Shown: positions 1 to 6,660 of the stretch, piece after piece | Layout: each line of letters opens with the position of its first letter | How positions within the stretch are numbered: position 1 is the stretch's first letter | Origin: an uncultured Bacilli bacterium | Lineage (GTDB): Bacteria > Bacillota_I > Bacilli_A > RF39 > UBA660 | Length of the DNA: 7,373 bases | Direction of reading: 5' to 3' | Assembly: GCA_934132925.1 (NCBI GenBank) | Contig: CAKPAL010000037.1 | Location: 1-7,373, forward strand | The notes under the pieces: model-generated | What the model was told of the DNA's origin: nothing | What the model saw: only the letters and a program-made list of their open reading frames with translations | The model's database searches: none | Position numbers and translations under genes: made by a program

Positions 1-206
1 CCATATTTATTGTGAACTACTAATTCACCATAGAGAATGTATTCTTTCTTCTCACTAAGTCTAGGTAAGACACCAGTAATATGTATTATATCATCATCAT
101 AGTCGATGTTGTTATCCTTTATCTTGAAAAGGCCAACCATATAGCCATTCATTTCATTTCGATATATTTCTTTATATAGGTAGCCTTTAATAAAATTATC
201 TTTCAT
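1..206 (-). CDS. recD2: RecD2-type ATP-dependent DNA helicase, N-terminal fragment (runs off the window)
   Basis: The gene is read on the minus strand from ATG at 204-206 and leaves the window after 68 complete codons. The fragment contains 'YKEIYRNEMNGYMVG', then 'ITGVLPRLSEKKEYILYGEL' and 'VVHNKYG'. This matches the N-terminal beta-barrel region of RecD2/YrrC helicases, where a phrase of the type 'YGEWVEHPKYG' follows an 'I.G.LP.L' segment. RecD2 is a cytoplasmic superfamily 1B 5'-3' helicase involved in DNA repair and fork processing; its motor motifs would lie outside the window. An AGAGG ribosome binding site (213-217) sits six bases before the ATG, and a good promoter lies just upstream. 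The assignment rests on the N-terminal domain only, so a different protein sharing that domain cannot be excluded. Confidence 0.75.
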   Translation of the reverse strand, partial: MKDNFIKGYLYKEIYRNEMNGYMVGLFKIKDNNIDYDDDIIHITGVLPRLSEKKEYILYGELVVHNKY

Positions 207-227
207 GTTATACCTCTTTTCTTAATA

Positions 228-256
228 ATTATAACAATTATAGGAATTAAAGTAAA
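228..256 (-). promoter_or_regulatory. Sigma-A-type promoter for recD2
   Basis: On the minus strand TTTACT (251-256) is followed after 17 bases by TATAAT (228-233), with an extended -10 TG one base upstream. Transcription would start near 221 and give a leader of about 15 bases before the ATG. The promoter sits directly after the terminator of the preceding gene, so recD2 appears to be transcribed separately. Confidence 0.65.
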
Positions 257-282
257 GAAAAAAACTCACCAAAGTAAGTTTT
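255..282 (-). terminator. Rho-independent terminator after the 287-856 gene
   Basis: On the minus strand AAAACTTAC (274-282) pairs with GTGAGTTTT (261-269) around a 4-base loop, with one G-T wobble, and runs into a T tract (about 258-264). It lies five bases after the TAG stop at 287-289. The opposite strand has a weaker T-rich tail. Confidence 0.75.
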
Positions 283-286
283 GTTT

Positions 287-856
287 CTATTCACAAACAT
301 ATCCTTCATTTTGATAATGAGTCTTTATTTGTTCCTTATCGGTAGCAGTTATTCTTTTACCAGAACCATAATAGTTATAGAAGATAACAGTTAGTGTATT
401 ACTTGCTTTATCTGTAGTATAACTCCAACCTGATTTAGATGGGTCAAAATTAAGACGATTACTTACACAAAAATCTTTGTTACTATCTATTGTACAATCT
501 AAAGAATTCAATCTGTTAATCATTTCAGTAACTTTATCATCTGTTAAACCATTTTGATATTTAATAATCATCCTGTTATAAACAGCAAGTTTATATTTCT
601 TTTGATAATTGTAAATGAAGTCTGAATACATAGATATATCGGTATCACCTTCACTATGATTATAAGTACAATTTAAATTTACACTAGCCGCTCTATAATC
701 GGACAAACCAGTAGTATTTTTATGGACTCCAAATACAAAAAACTTAAGTATCAAAATTACAACAATAGAACCAACGACTGAAATAATAACTCCTACTAAT
801 ATGGCTTTTTTTAGCTCTGAATTATTAGCATTTTGAACATTAACACTATTATTCAT
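287..856 (-). CDS. Membrane-anchored extracytoplasmic protein of unknown function with four cysteines
   Basis: I do not recognise a family with confidence. The 189-residue product has a short polar, Asn-rich N-terminus (1-16), one strong hydrophobic segment (about 18-43) and then a soluble domain of about 145 residues. No lipobox or signal-peptidase site is evident, so it is probably an N-in, C-out single-pass protein. The outer domain has four cysteines (63, 121, 130, 188), the last one residue before the C-terminus, which could make two disulfides. The pattern 'NCTYNHSEG' near the membrane and 'HYQNEGYVCE' at the end loosely recalls YehR/DUF1307-type small lipoproteins, but this is an impression from memory. 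The start is fixed by AGGAGG placed six bases before the ATG (854-856). Its own promoter and terminator make it a single-gene transcript. Confidence 0.8.
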   Translation of the reverse strand: MNNSVNVQNANNSELKKAILVGVIISVVGSIVVILILKFFVFGVHKNTTGLSDYRAASVNLNCTYNHSEGDTDISMYSDFIYNYQKKYKLAVYNRMIIKYQNGLTDDKVTEMINRLNSLDCTIDSNKDFCVSNRLNFDPSKSGWSYTTDKASNTLTVIFYNYYGSGKRITATDKEQIKTHYQNEGYVCE

Positions 857-877
857 ATTTTCCTCCTATCATAATTT

Positions 878-906
878 ATAATACCACATATTTGTCATTC
901 TTACAA
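878..906 (-). promoter_or_regulatory. Sigma-A-type promoter for the 287-856 gene
   Basis: On the minus strand TTGTAA (901-906) precedes TATTAT (878-883) by 17 bases. Transcription would start near 871, only about 15 bases before the ATG and just ahead of the AGGAGG site. An overlapping TATAAA at 875-880 is an alternative -10 but has a poorer -35. Confidence 0.5.
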
Positions 907-911
907 GTAAA

Positions 912-942
912 TTTTAAAAGAACTATCTATTTTTGATAGTTC
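912..942 (-). terminator. Rho-independent terminator over the ysxE-like stop codon
   Basis: On the minus strand GAACTATC (935-942) and GATAGTTC (920-927) form a perfect 8-bp stem around a 7-base loop, followed by TTTT (916-919) and an AT-rich stretch. The TAG stop (927-929) lies partly in the second arm, so the last codons of the gene form the hairpin. The T run is short, so termination could be partial. Confidence 0.6.
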
Positions 943-1802
943 ATTATTAAATTACTAGTTTTATACAAATAATCCATTATTTTATTTATCTTTATACACA
1001 TATCATATTCACTATTTGTTATTTCTATTTTAGGTGGAATAGCCATATTAGAAAATAGAAGTAGTTTCTCGTCTTCTTTTAGGGGATAGTTACTTTCATA
1101 ATAGTGGAATAAGTCAGTAAAGTCAAATTCTAAATAATGATTTTTATAGAAAGATAATAAATCATATATTGGACTATCTACTCTACTTTTGTTCCAACTT
1201 ATTAAATATGGCTTATCATTTTTTATATAGTGATCTAAATTAATATTGTTATGGATGTATACTACTCTTTCATTTTTGTTGTCCTCGATTTTTTTATACC
1301 ATTTATTAATGGTGTCTTTGGAGTAAGAAATACTACTGAAAATAATATTACTATTACGGGCTATTAGATAGGCTGCTGGTGACATATATACTTGTTTTTC
1401 AATAAAAGTTATTAAATTATTATAATATTCCTCTAGCGAATTAATAGTATCTGTTATATCTTCATACACCTTTTTATTTTTATCAATATCTGTTTCCCGA
1501 TAGAAGGTGGTTTTACTATGTAATAGTCCAAGTAGATGAATCATATCGAGGGCTTTTTGTTCTCTAGGTTCATATACATCGGTAATATAAGGATATACCT
1601 CATATTTTTCAGAACTTTCTATTGGATAAGGAAAATAATCAAATGCTCGTGATCTTAGGTAATCATAAGTTTTATCGATATTATTATTTTTTCTATCCTT
1701 AATTACTATTTTATCATCTATTATTCTAGCACCGGATTTGATAGTTAATTTGCCTCCAGGTAACTTATATTTACTTATTTCATTTCGAACAAAATTATTC
1801 AC
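927..1802 (-). CDS. ysxE: YsxE/CotS-like spore-coat protein with a degenerate aminoglycoside-phosphotransferase (APH) kinase fold
   Basis: The 291-residue product has the outline of the CotS/YsxE branch of the aminoglycoside phosphotransferase fold. A divergent N-lobe (about 20-75) leads to a helix with 'DMIHLLGLLHSKT' (86-98), the usual 'L..LH..S' element. The catalytic loop (184-192) reads 'HNNINLDHY', where active kinases have HGDLHxxN, and the following metal-binding segment (200-215) reads 'LISWNKSRVDSPIYDL' where an 'IDWE.a..gdp.~DL' pattern is expected. Both key aspartates look replaced, so phosphotransfer is unlikely. The assignment is supported by position: it directly follows a SpoVID-like gene, as ysxE follows spoVID in Bacillus, where YsxE is a mother-cell spore-coat protein. 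The start is GTG, overlapping the spoVID stop by 8 bases. No good Shine-Dalgarno lies at normal distance, so translation is probably coupled to spoVID. Confidence 0.72.
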   Translation of the reverse strand: MNNFVRNEISKYKLPGGKLTIKSGARIIDDKIVIKDRKNNNIDKTYDYLRSRAFDYFPYPIESSEKYEVYPYITDVYEPREQKALDMIHLLGLLHSKTTFYRETDIDKNKKVYEDITDTINSLEEYYNNLITFIEKQVYMSPAAYLIARNSNIIFSSISYSKDTINKWYKKIEDNKNERVVYIHNNINLDHYIKNDKPYLISWNKSRVDSPIYDLLSFYKNHYLEFDFTDLFHYYESNYPLKEDEKLLLFSNMAIPPKIEITNSEYDMCIKINKIMDYLYKTSNLIMNYQK

Positions 1803-2535
1803 TGGCTTTAGGAATAATAACCTTATCTCCTGGTTTAATACCAGTTATATCATTGTAACTTTCTAATTCTTCTTTAGTAATACCATATTTTACTAATATT
1901 TTGTCTATGGTGTCTTCTTCTTTGACAATATAAACATAATAAGTACTATAAGTTTCAGTATCATCTAAATTAGAAAATAGGTCGCTTGCTGTTATACCAT
2001 CATCATCTCGCTCTTCTTTGATGGTGCTTGAAGTAATTTTTTCTTGTTTAGTGTTTTCAACAATATCTTCTTCTTTAATATTTTTCATAATTTTTTCTTC
2101 CTTTTCTAATGTACCGCTAATTATTGGAATTGGTGTATCCTCTAGTGGCATTTCTTCAGTAGTTGTTCTTACTTCTTCTTGTTCTTCTTCAACAGCTGGT
2201 GTGGTTTCCTCTTTGTATTCAGCTTCAATATACAAATCAATATTTACTTTTAGTGTATCTTCATTTATTACATCGTAATAGAAGTCTTCTATATCTGATT
2301 TAACACTATCTATATCATATCTTGGATCTAAGGTAATATCAAATGGTAAATCAAATGAAAACTCCTCGCGGTTAATAGACCCTTCATTCATTTTATAATC
2401 TCCAGTTATATGAAAAACACCTGTAATGACAGCATCTTCTAGGACATTAATTTCTCTTTCTAATGATATAGAGGTAATCTCACTAACTTTTGTTTTAAAG
2501 GGTAATTCTTTCTTAAATGGTACAATCTGTTTCAT
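1795..2535 (-). CDS. spoVID: SpoVID-like spore-coat assembly protein with C-terminal LysM domain
   Basis: The 246-residue product has three parts. An N-terminal beta-rich domain (1-108) begins 'MKQIVPFKKELPFKTKVSEI' and includes 'ITGVFHITGDYK', resembling the SpoVID N-terminal region. A Glu/Thr-rich, probably disordered linker spans about 109-180. A LysM domain (199-243) has 'YIVKEEDTIDKILVKYGIT' and 'YNDITGIKPGDKVIIP'. In B. subtilis SpoVID (about 575 residues) joins the SpoIVA basement layer to the outer coat on the forespore surface, and its LysM segment binds a cell-wall precursor. The present protein is less than half that length, mostly through a short linker. The short segment 'SDLFSNLDDTETYST' before LysM may correspond to the SpoIVA-contacting region A, which is inference. 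ATG at 2533-2535 is chosen because AAAGGAAG sits just upstream; a farther-upstream in-frame ATG (2568) lacks such a site. A bare LysM protein unrelated to coats is the main alternative. Confidence 0.78.
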   Translation of the reverse strand: MKQIVPFKKELPFKTKVSEITSISLEREINVLEDAVITGVFHITGDYKMNEGSINREEFSFDLPFDITLDPRYDIDSVKSDIEDFYYDVINEDTLKVNIDLYIEAEYKEETTPAVEEEQEEVRTTTEEMPLEDTPIPIISGTLEKEEKIMKNIKEEDIVENTKQEKITSSTIKEERDDDGITASDLFSNLDDTETYSTYYVYIVKEEDTIDKILVKYGITKEELESYNDITGIKPGDKVIIPKASE

Positions 2536-2613
2536 AATCACTCTTCCTTTCAATAAAAGATATGTCAAAAGAAATAATATAGAACAAATTTTATTTCTTT
2601 TATTTAAATTTAA

Positions 2614-2622
2614 TGATATACT
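2614..2622 (+). promoter_or_regulatory. Possible extended -10 promoter for the DUF4282-like gene
   Basis: TGATATACT contains an extended -10 (TG, one base, TATACT at 2617-2622). No convincing -35 lies 16-18 bases upstream. Transcription would start near 2629, leaving a very short leader that begins almost at the GGAGG site (2631-2635). Confidence 0.35.
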
Positions 2623-2642
2623 TAATAAAAGGAGGTAAAATC

Positions 2643-3092
2643 ATGGTAAATGATCTTTTAGGAGGAAATAGCTATACTAATAGCCTTGGTCTTGGTAGCG
2701 TGGCCGCTGCTGGAGTATGGATGATAGTATCATTGGTACTTGCTATAGTTGGAGGTATTGTATTATACTTTTTGATATTTACAAAGCAAAATGAACACAA
2801 ATTTACTGGTTTTATGAAATGGTTATATGACTTCTTTACATTTAAAAATATGTTATTGGAGACATTACTTAAAGTATTATATATTATTGTAGCATTATAT
2901 ATTACTTTATCATCATTCTCATTGATATCAATAAGTTTTATAGGCTTCTTACTTCAATTAATTTTAGGAAATTTACTTGCTAGAATTGGTTTTGAATTTT
3001 CTTTAATTCTTTTAACTATTTGTAAGAATACTACTGAAATAAATGATAAATTATCTAAAACTAAAAAAGAAGAAAAAAAAGATAAAGAGTAG
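2643..3092 (+). CDS. Small membrane protein, DUF4282-like
   Basis: The 149-residue product has a Gly/Ser/Asn-rich N-terminus (1-20) and a hydrophobic helix at about 22-47. A cytoplasmic-type stretch 'FTGFMKWLYDFFTFKNM' follows, then hydrophobic segments at about 72-95 and 97-125, and a Lys/Glu-rich charged tail (130-149). The order 'FFTF...K.LYII' followed by 'LLARIGFEFSLILLTICKNT' with 'TEI' resembles DUF4282 proteins, whose last helix has an 'R...E..I....I..N...I' pattern. DUF4282 has no established biochemical role that I know of. The start at 2643 is chosen over an in-frame ATG at 2613 because GGAGG (2631-2635) is seven bases before it and a possible -10 lies between the two. The gene is divergent from spoVID and convergent with trmK, so it is probably a single-gene unit. 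Confidence 0.8.
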   Translation: MVNDLLGGNSYTNSLGLGSVAAAGVWMIVSLVLAIVGGIVLYFLIFTKQNEHKFTGFMKWLYDFFTFKNMLLETLLKVLYIIVALYITLSSFSLISISFIGFLLQLILGNLLARIGFEFSLILLTICKNTTEINDKLSKTKKEEKKDKE

Positions 3093-3114
3093 ACTTTTTG
3101 AACCTACTCTTTTT
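3084..3114. terminator. Bidirectional Rho-independent terminator between the DUF4282-like gene and trmK
   Basis: AAAGAGTAG (3084-3092) and CTACTCTTT (3104-3112) form a perfect 9-bp stem with an 11-base loop. On the plus strand it runs into TTTTT; on the minus strand it is followed by TATC and eight T. The plus-strand stop TAG (3090-3092) is the top of the first arm, and the trmK stop TAA (3113-3115) abuts the other arm. One hairpin therefore serves both convergent genes. Confidence 0.85.
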
Positions 3115-3796
3115 AATTTGTTTTGGTAATATCTTTTAGAATTTTAATATTTTTCTTTAATTTTTGTCTATAGAAGAAATGACCTGACTTAATGTTATTT
3201 AAAATCATTTCATTTACGATAAGATCTTTCTGGCATTTTTCCTTGAAAAGTGAACCGCTACTAGAAATTAATATTGGTCCTAGATATAATTCACGGTAGT
3301 TATATCTTTTTTTACCTTGCTTAAACATAATAACTGTATATATTTTACCTTTATCAAGAACTAGTTTTTCATCAGCGATATAGTAGCCAATACTAATCAT
3401 ATTTTTCCTTAAGAAATATAAATCAGTATTACTTTGAATGATAATTTTGTTTACATCTTTTAGTTTGTCTTTAGAATATTTGAGAAAGCCTATAATGGTG
3501 TTTGCTCCCATACCTGCAATTACAATAGTATCAATATGATCACTTTCTTTGATAACTGATATACCACTACCAAGTCTAATATCTATTCTGTCTTCTAACT
3601 TATATTTAGATACATTTCTTCTAGCAGATTCTAAAGCATTATCATTAACATCACTAGCAATAATTTTTATATTTTTATATTTTTCAGCTAAATATATAGA
3701 TAAAAGTCCGTGATCACAACCTATATCAATCACGGATTTATCTTTATCATCTATAAAACTAGCAACTACTTCTAATCTTTTAGATAACTTACTCAT
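3113..3796 (-). CDS. trmK: tRNA (adenine(22)-N1)-methyltransferase TrmK
   Basis: The 227-residue protein begins 'MSKLSKRLEVVASFI' and carries the S-adenosylmethionine motif I 'VIDIGCDHG' (22-30), the acidic ribose-binding residue in 'IIASDVN' (D49), and the TrmK-typical 'IAGMGANTI' (93-101) and 'IIQSNTD' segments. A basic, helical C-terminal part (about 170-227) matches the coiled-coil tail used for tRNA binding. The family methylates N1 of A22 in bacterial tRNAs carrying adenine there. The length agrees with the family (about 225-240). It overlaps the end of rpoD by 8 bases, with AAAGGA about eight bases before its ATG (3794-3796), as the last gene of a dnaG-rpoD-trmK operon. In Bacillus trmK (yqfN) also lies downstream of sigA. 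The usual neighbour yqfO is not next here; the operon ends at a terminator. Confidence 0.93.
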   Translation of the reverse strand: MSKLSKRLEVVASFIDDKDKSVIDIGCDHGLLSIYLAEKYKNIKIIASDVNDNALESARRNVSKYKLEDRIDIRLGSGISVIKESDHIDTIVIAGMGANTIIGFLKYSKDKLKDVNKIIIQSNTDLYFLRKNMISIGYYIADEKLVLDKGKIYTVIMFKQGKKRYNYRELYLGPILISSSGSLFKEKCQKDLIVNEMILNNIKSGHFFYRQKLKKNIKILKDITKTN

Positions 3797-4886
3797 TTAA
3801 GAAATCCTTTAATTTTCTACTTCTAGATGGATGTCTTAATTTTCTTAATGCTTTAGCTTCAATCTGTCTAATTCTTTCTCTTGTTACTCCAAACATTTGA
3901 CCAACTTCTTCTAATGTTTTAGATGAGCCATCATCAAGACCAAATCTAAGTCTAAGTACTTGTTCTTCTCTTTCTGTTAATGTAAGTAAAACATCACTAA
4001 TTTCTTCTTTTAGCATTTCATGAATGGTAAAGTCTTCTGGTGACATATTACTCTCATCAGGAACGAAATCACCTAAATGTGAATCTTCTTCTTCTCCGAT
4101 AGGAGTTTCTAAAGAAACGGGATCTTGTGCTATTTTAATAACTTCTCTTATTTTTTCTGGACTCATTCCCATTTTAGCTGCTAATTCCTCATCAGTAGGT
4201 TCTCTATTTAATTCAAGTGTAAGTTGTCTTTGAAATCTAGATAGTTTATTTATTGTTTCAACCATATGAACTGGAACTCTAATTGTTCTTGCTTGATCTG
4301 CAATAGCTCTAGTAATGGCTTGTCTAATCCACCAAGTAGCATAAGTAGAGAATTTATAACCTTTATTAGCATCGAATTTTTCTACAGCTTTCATAAGACC
4401 AATATTTCCTTCTTGAATTAGGTCAAGGAAAAGCATTCCCCTACCAACATATCTTTTGGCAATGGAAACTACTAATCTTAGGTTAGATTCTGCTAATCTA
4501 TTTTTAGCATCCTCATCACCATTTGCAATTCTTTCAGATAATTCTGTTTCTTCTTCAAGCGAAAGAAGGCTTATTTTACCTATCTCTTTTAGATACATTC
4601 TAACTGGGTCATTGATAGTAAGTTCTTTTGCTATATTATTATCTTTTAAGATATCTTCTAAATCTCCACCAGCATCTTCTTCGCCATCATCGTCTAAATC
4701 AGACTCTGATACAACGCTGATGTCATTTTCCATAAGGGCATTATATAATTCATCTAATAGGTCACTTCCTATCTCAAGCCCTTTTAACTCTTCTGCTAGT
4801 TCTTCATAAGTAATAAAGCCTAGTTCTTTACCCTTCTTTATTAAGTTTTCTTTTCTTTGTTCAAAATCTTTAATTTCTGATACCAT
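3789..4886 (-). CDS. rpoD: Primary (housekeeping) RNA polymerase sigma factor, sigma-70/SigA
   Basis: The 365-residue protein has all conserved parts of a group 1 sigma factor. A short region 1.1 (about 1-60) is followed by an acidic stretch 'ESDLDDDGEEDAGGD' (61-75), region 1.2 'DPVRMYLKEIG' (93-103), and region 2 with 'LDLIQEGNIGLMKAVEKF' and the -10 recognising, melting segment 'YKFSTYATWWIRQAI' (177-191). Region 3 lies at about 209-285, and region 4 has 'LTEREEQVLRLRFG' and the -35 recognition helix-turn-helix 'TLEEVGQMFGVTRERIRQIE' (324-343). The length is close to B. subtilis SigA (371). It directs core polymerase to TTGACA/TATAAT promoters, which agrees with the promoters seen in this window. 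GGGGAGG lies eight bases before the ATG (4884-4886), inside the end of dnaG, which it overlaps by 17 bases. Confidence 0.97.
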   Translation of the reverse strand: MVSEIKDFEQRKENLIKKGKELGFITYEELAEELKGLEIGSDLLDELYNALMENDISVVSESDLDDDGEEDAGGDLEDILKDNNIAKELTINDPVRMYLKEIGKISLLSLEEETELSERIANGDEDAKNRLAESNLRLVVSIAKRYVGRGMLFLDLIQEGNIGLMKAVEKFDANKGYKFSTYATWWIRQAITRAIADQARTIRVPVHMVETINKLSRFQRQLTLELNREPTDEELAAKMGMSPEKIREVIKIAQDPVSLETPIGEEEDSHLGDFVPDESNMSPEDFTIHEMLKEEISDVLLTLTEREEQVLRLRFGLDDGSSKTLEEVGQMFGVTRERIRQIEAKALRKLRHPSRSRKLKDFLNE

Positions 4887-6603
4887 TTTTACTTCCTCCC
4901 CTTATTTTCATAATCTCCATTGATATTTCTGCCTGCTTTAATGGATCTTTCTCTTCTTTTAATTTTTTGTTTAAATTATTAATTCTCTCTTCTTTATGAT
5001 ACTCATTTACAACAAAAATATAATCTTCTATTTCTTTTTCTTGAAAGTCCTCTTTTATATTCATAGCAATAATATCTTGGAGGGTCTTTCGTATTTCCTC
5101 TCGATCAGATATATAACTAATAAAATCAGCAACATTTATTATACCATATTTATGAAAATAGTAAATAATTTCATTAGATAATTCGCGAATATTTTTATTT
5201 GGAAAATAGCCTACTCTATTTTCAACCATATTCAGCACTTTTGTATCTTTAAGCATATAATAAATAAGATAGTTTTCAGCCATATCATATTTATTATAAT
5301 TTTTTTTAGGTTTTATTTCTTTAATAATAATTTTTTTGTTTTTTATTAATTTATTATATTTATCTTTGATAGTTTTATATTCAATATTGAAATTATCACT
5401 AATTTTTTTTAAATTAAGTTCAATGATAATATCATCCTTTTCGTTTACTAATTCTTTTAGAGCACTATTGATATAAGATGATACATCTTTGATGTTACTA
5501 AAATCTTTACTTTTTTTTAGTAGTTCCATTTTATAGTCTATAAGACTACTAGCGGACTTAATTTGGGCTAAAAATGAATCCTTTCCATTTTTTAGAATAT
5601 ATTCATCAGGATCCATATTATCAGGTAGTCTAACTATTTTTATATTAGTATCAGTATCTTCAAGTAGTTCTATGGCACTGATTGTAGCTTTTTCTCCAGC
5701 AGCATCTCCATCAAAACATAAGATAATGGTATTGGCCATATTTCTAATTATATTTTTATGGTCTTTAGTAAGAGCTGTTCCCATCGTGGCAATACAATTA
5801 TTAATTCCAATGGTACTGGCTCTAATGACATCCATTTGACCTTCCATTATGATGATACTATCATTTTTCTTAAGTTGCTCTTTAGCTATATGATAATTAT
5901 ATAATATTTTTCCTTTTTTAAACTTATCTGTTTCTTTAGTATTTACATATTTAGCGGTATCTCTAGTGTTGTATATTCGACCAGAAAAGGCTACAGGATT
6001 ACCATTTAAATCATAAATAGGAAACATAATTCTATTGATGAATATATCATGACCATTATCATTGGTAATTCCGCAATCAATAAGCTTATCTATGCTGTAC
6101 TTTTTATTTACTAAATAATCAGTAAGTGATACTTTCTGAATAGAAAGACCTATTCCAAATTTCTTTATTGTTTCTTTATCTATATTTCTTTTTTCTAAAT
6201 ATTCAATAGCGTTTTTACCTAAATTGGTAAAGAGGCTATTTTGATAAAATTTATTTGCAATGTTATATATATCAAAATAATCGTCTTTTTTTGCATCGGA
6301 AGTGATACTTCCCCCTACTTCAATACCTGCTTTTTCTCCAAGTAATCTAACTGCTTCGTAGAATGATATCTTTTCATAGTCTGCTACAAAAGTAAATACA
6401 TTGCCACTGGCACCGCAAGAAAAACAAGTATATATTTGTTTATCAGGACTAACACTCATACTTGGAGAGTGATCATCATGAAATGGGCAAACACCAAAGT
6501 AATTTTTTCCTTTTTTTGTAAGGTTAACATATTTGGAAATTACATCAACAATATCTGTTTTGTTTCTTATTTCATTAACTACTTCATTATTGATATAAGT
6601 CAT
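4870..6603 (-). CDS. dnaG: DNA primase DnaG
   Basis: The 577-residue protein has the usual three parts. The zinc-binding CHC2 domain holds C39, H42, C60 and C63 in 'VCPFHDD' and 'YTCFSCGASGN'. The TOPRIM catalytic core has 'IIMEGQMDVI' (251-260; Glu254, Asp258), 'LCFDGDAAGEKA' (295-306; Asp298 and Asp300) and 'DPDEY' (331-335). A Lys-rich, helical C-terminal part (after about 430) should contact the replicative helicase. DnaG makes the RNA primers of Okazaki fragments at the fork. The length is near B. subtilis DnaG (603). I chose ATG at 6601-6603, with AAGGAAG about eight bases upstream. An in-frame TTG nine codons earlier (6630) has no ribosome site and lies right at the predicted transcription start. 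The gene heads an operon with rpoD and trmK. Confidence 0.96.
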   Translation of the reverse strand: MTYINNEVVNEIRNKTDIVDVISKYVNLTKKGKNYFGVCPFHDDHSPSMSVSPDKQIYTCFSCGASGNVFTFVADYEKISFYEAVRLLGEKAGIEVGGSITSDAKKDDYFDIYNIANKFYQNSLFTNLGKNAIEYLEKRNIDKETIKKFGIGLSIQKVSLTDYLVNKKYSIDKLIDCGITNDNGHDIFINRIMFPIYDLNGNPVAFSGRIYNTRDTAKYVNTKETDKFKKGKILYNYHIAKEQLKKNDSIIIMEGQMDVIRASTIGINNCIATMGTALTKDHKNIIRNMANTIILCFDGDAAGEKATISAIELLEDTDTNIKIVRLPDNMDPDEYILKNGKDSFLAQIKSASSLIDYKMELLKKSKDFSNIKDVSSYINSALKELVNEKDDIIIELNLKKISDNFNIEYKTIKDKYNKLIKNKKIIIKEIKPKKNYNKYDMAENYLIYYMLKDTKVLNMVENRVGYFPNKNIRELSNEIIYYFHKYGIINVADFISYISDREEIRKTLQDIIAMNIKEDFQEKEIEDYIFVVNEYHKEERINNLNKKLKEEKDPLKQAEISMEIMKIRGGSKNGIRN

Positions 6604-6618
6604 ATCTCTCACTTCCTT

Positions 6619-6660
6619 ACAAAAAGCCAATATAATTATATAACAAAAGGCTTTTTTTGT
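6619..6660. repeat. Inverted repeat flanking the dnaG -10 box
   Basis: ACAAAAAGCC (6619-6628) and GGCTTTTTTTGT (6649-6660) are inverted copies with two extra T in the second arm, separated by 20 bases that include the palindrome TATAATTATA (6631-6640). On the minus strand the arms lie on either side of the dnaG -10. From that promoter only one arm would be transcribed, so the dyad could act as a DNA operator rather than an RNA hairpin. It could also be a chance feature or a terminator remnant. Confidence 0.5.

Noticed and set aside
2140..2220. Repetitive CTTCTT-type run
   Set aside because: These are Glu codons of the low-complexity SpoVID linker, not a true tandem repeat array or CRISPR.
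2018..2278. Plus-strand open frame rich in Ser and Val opposite the spoVID linker
   Set aside because: It is a shadow of the Glu-rich linker codons, with no ribosome site or recognisable product.
2563..2568. Perfect TTGACA on the minus strand upstream of spoVID
   Set aside because: Seventeen bases downstream is AAGAGT, in the ribosome-site region; there is no -10, so it is not a promoter.
4456..4809. Long plus-strand open frame, Ser-rich
   Set aside because: It is antisense to the acidic and conserved part of rpoD; its serine richness mirrors the Glu/Asp codons on the other strand, and it has no ribosome site.
6619..6660. Hairpin plus T run that looks like a terminator on the plus strand
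   Set aside because: No plus-strand gene ends there; it lies between two divergent genes and overlaps the dnaG promoter, so I list it as an inverted repeat instead.
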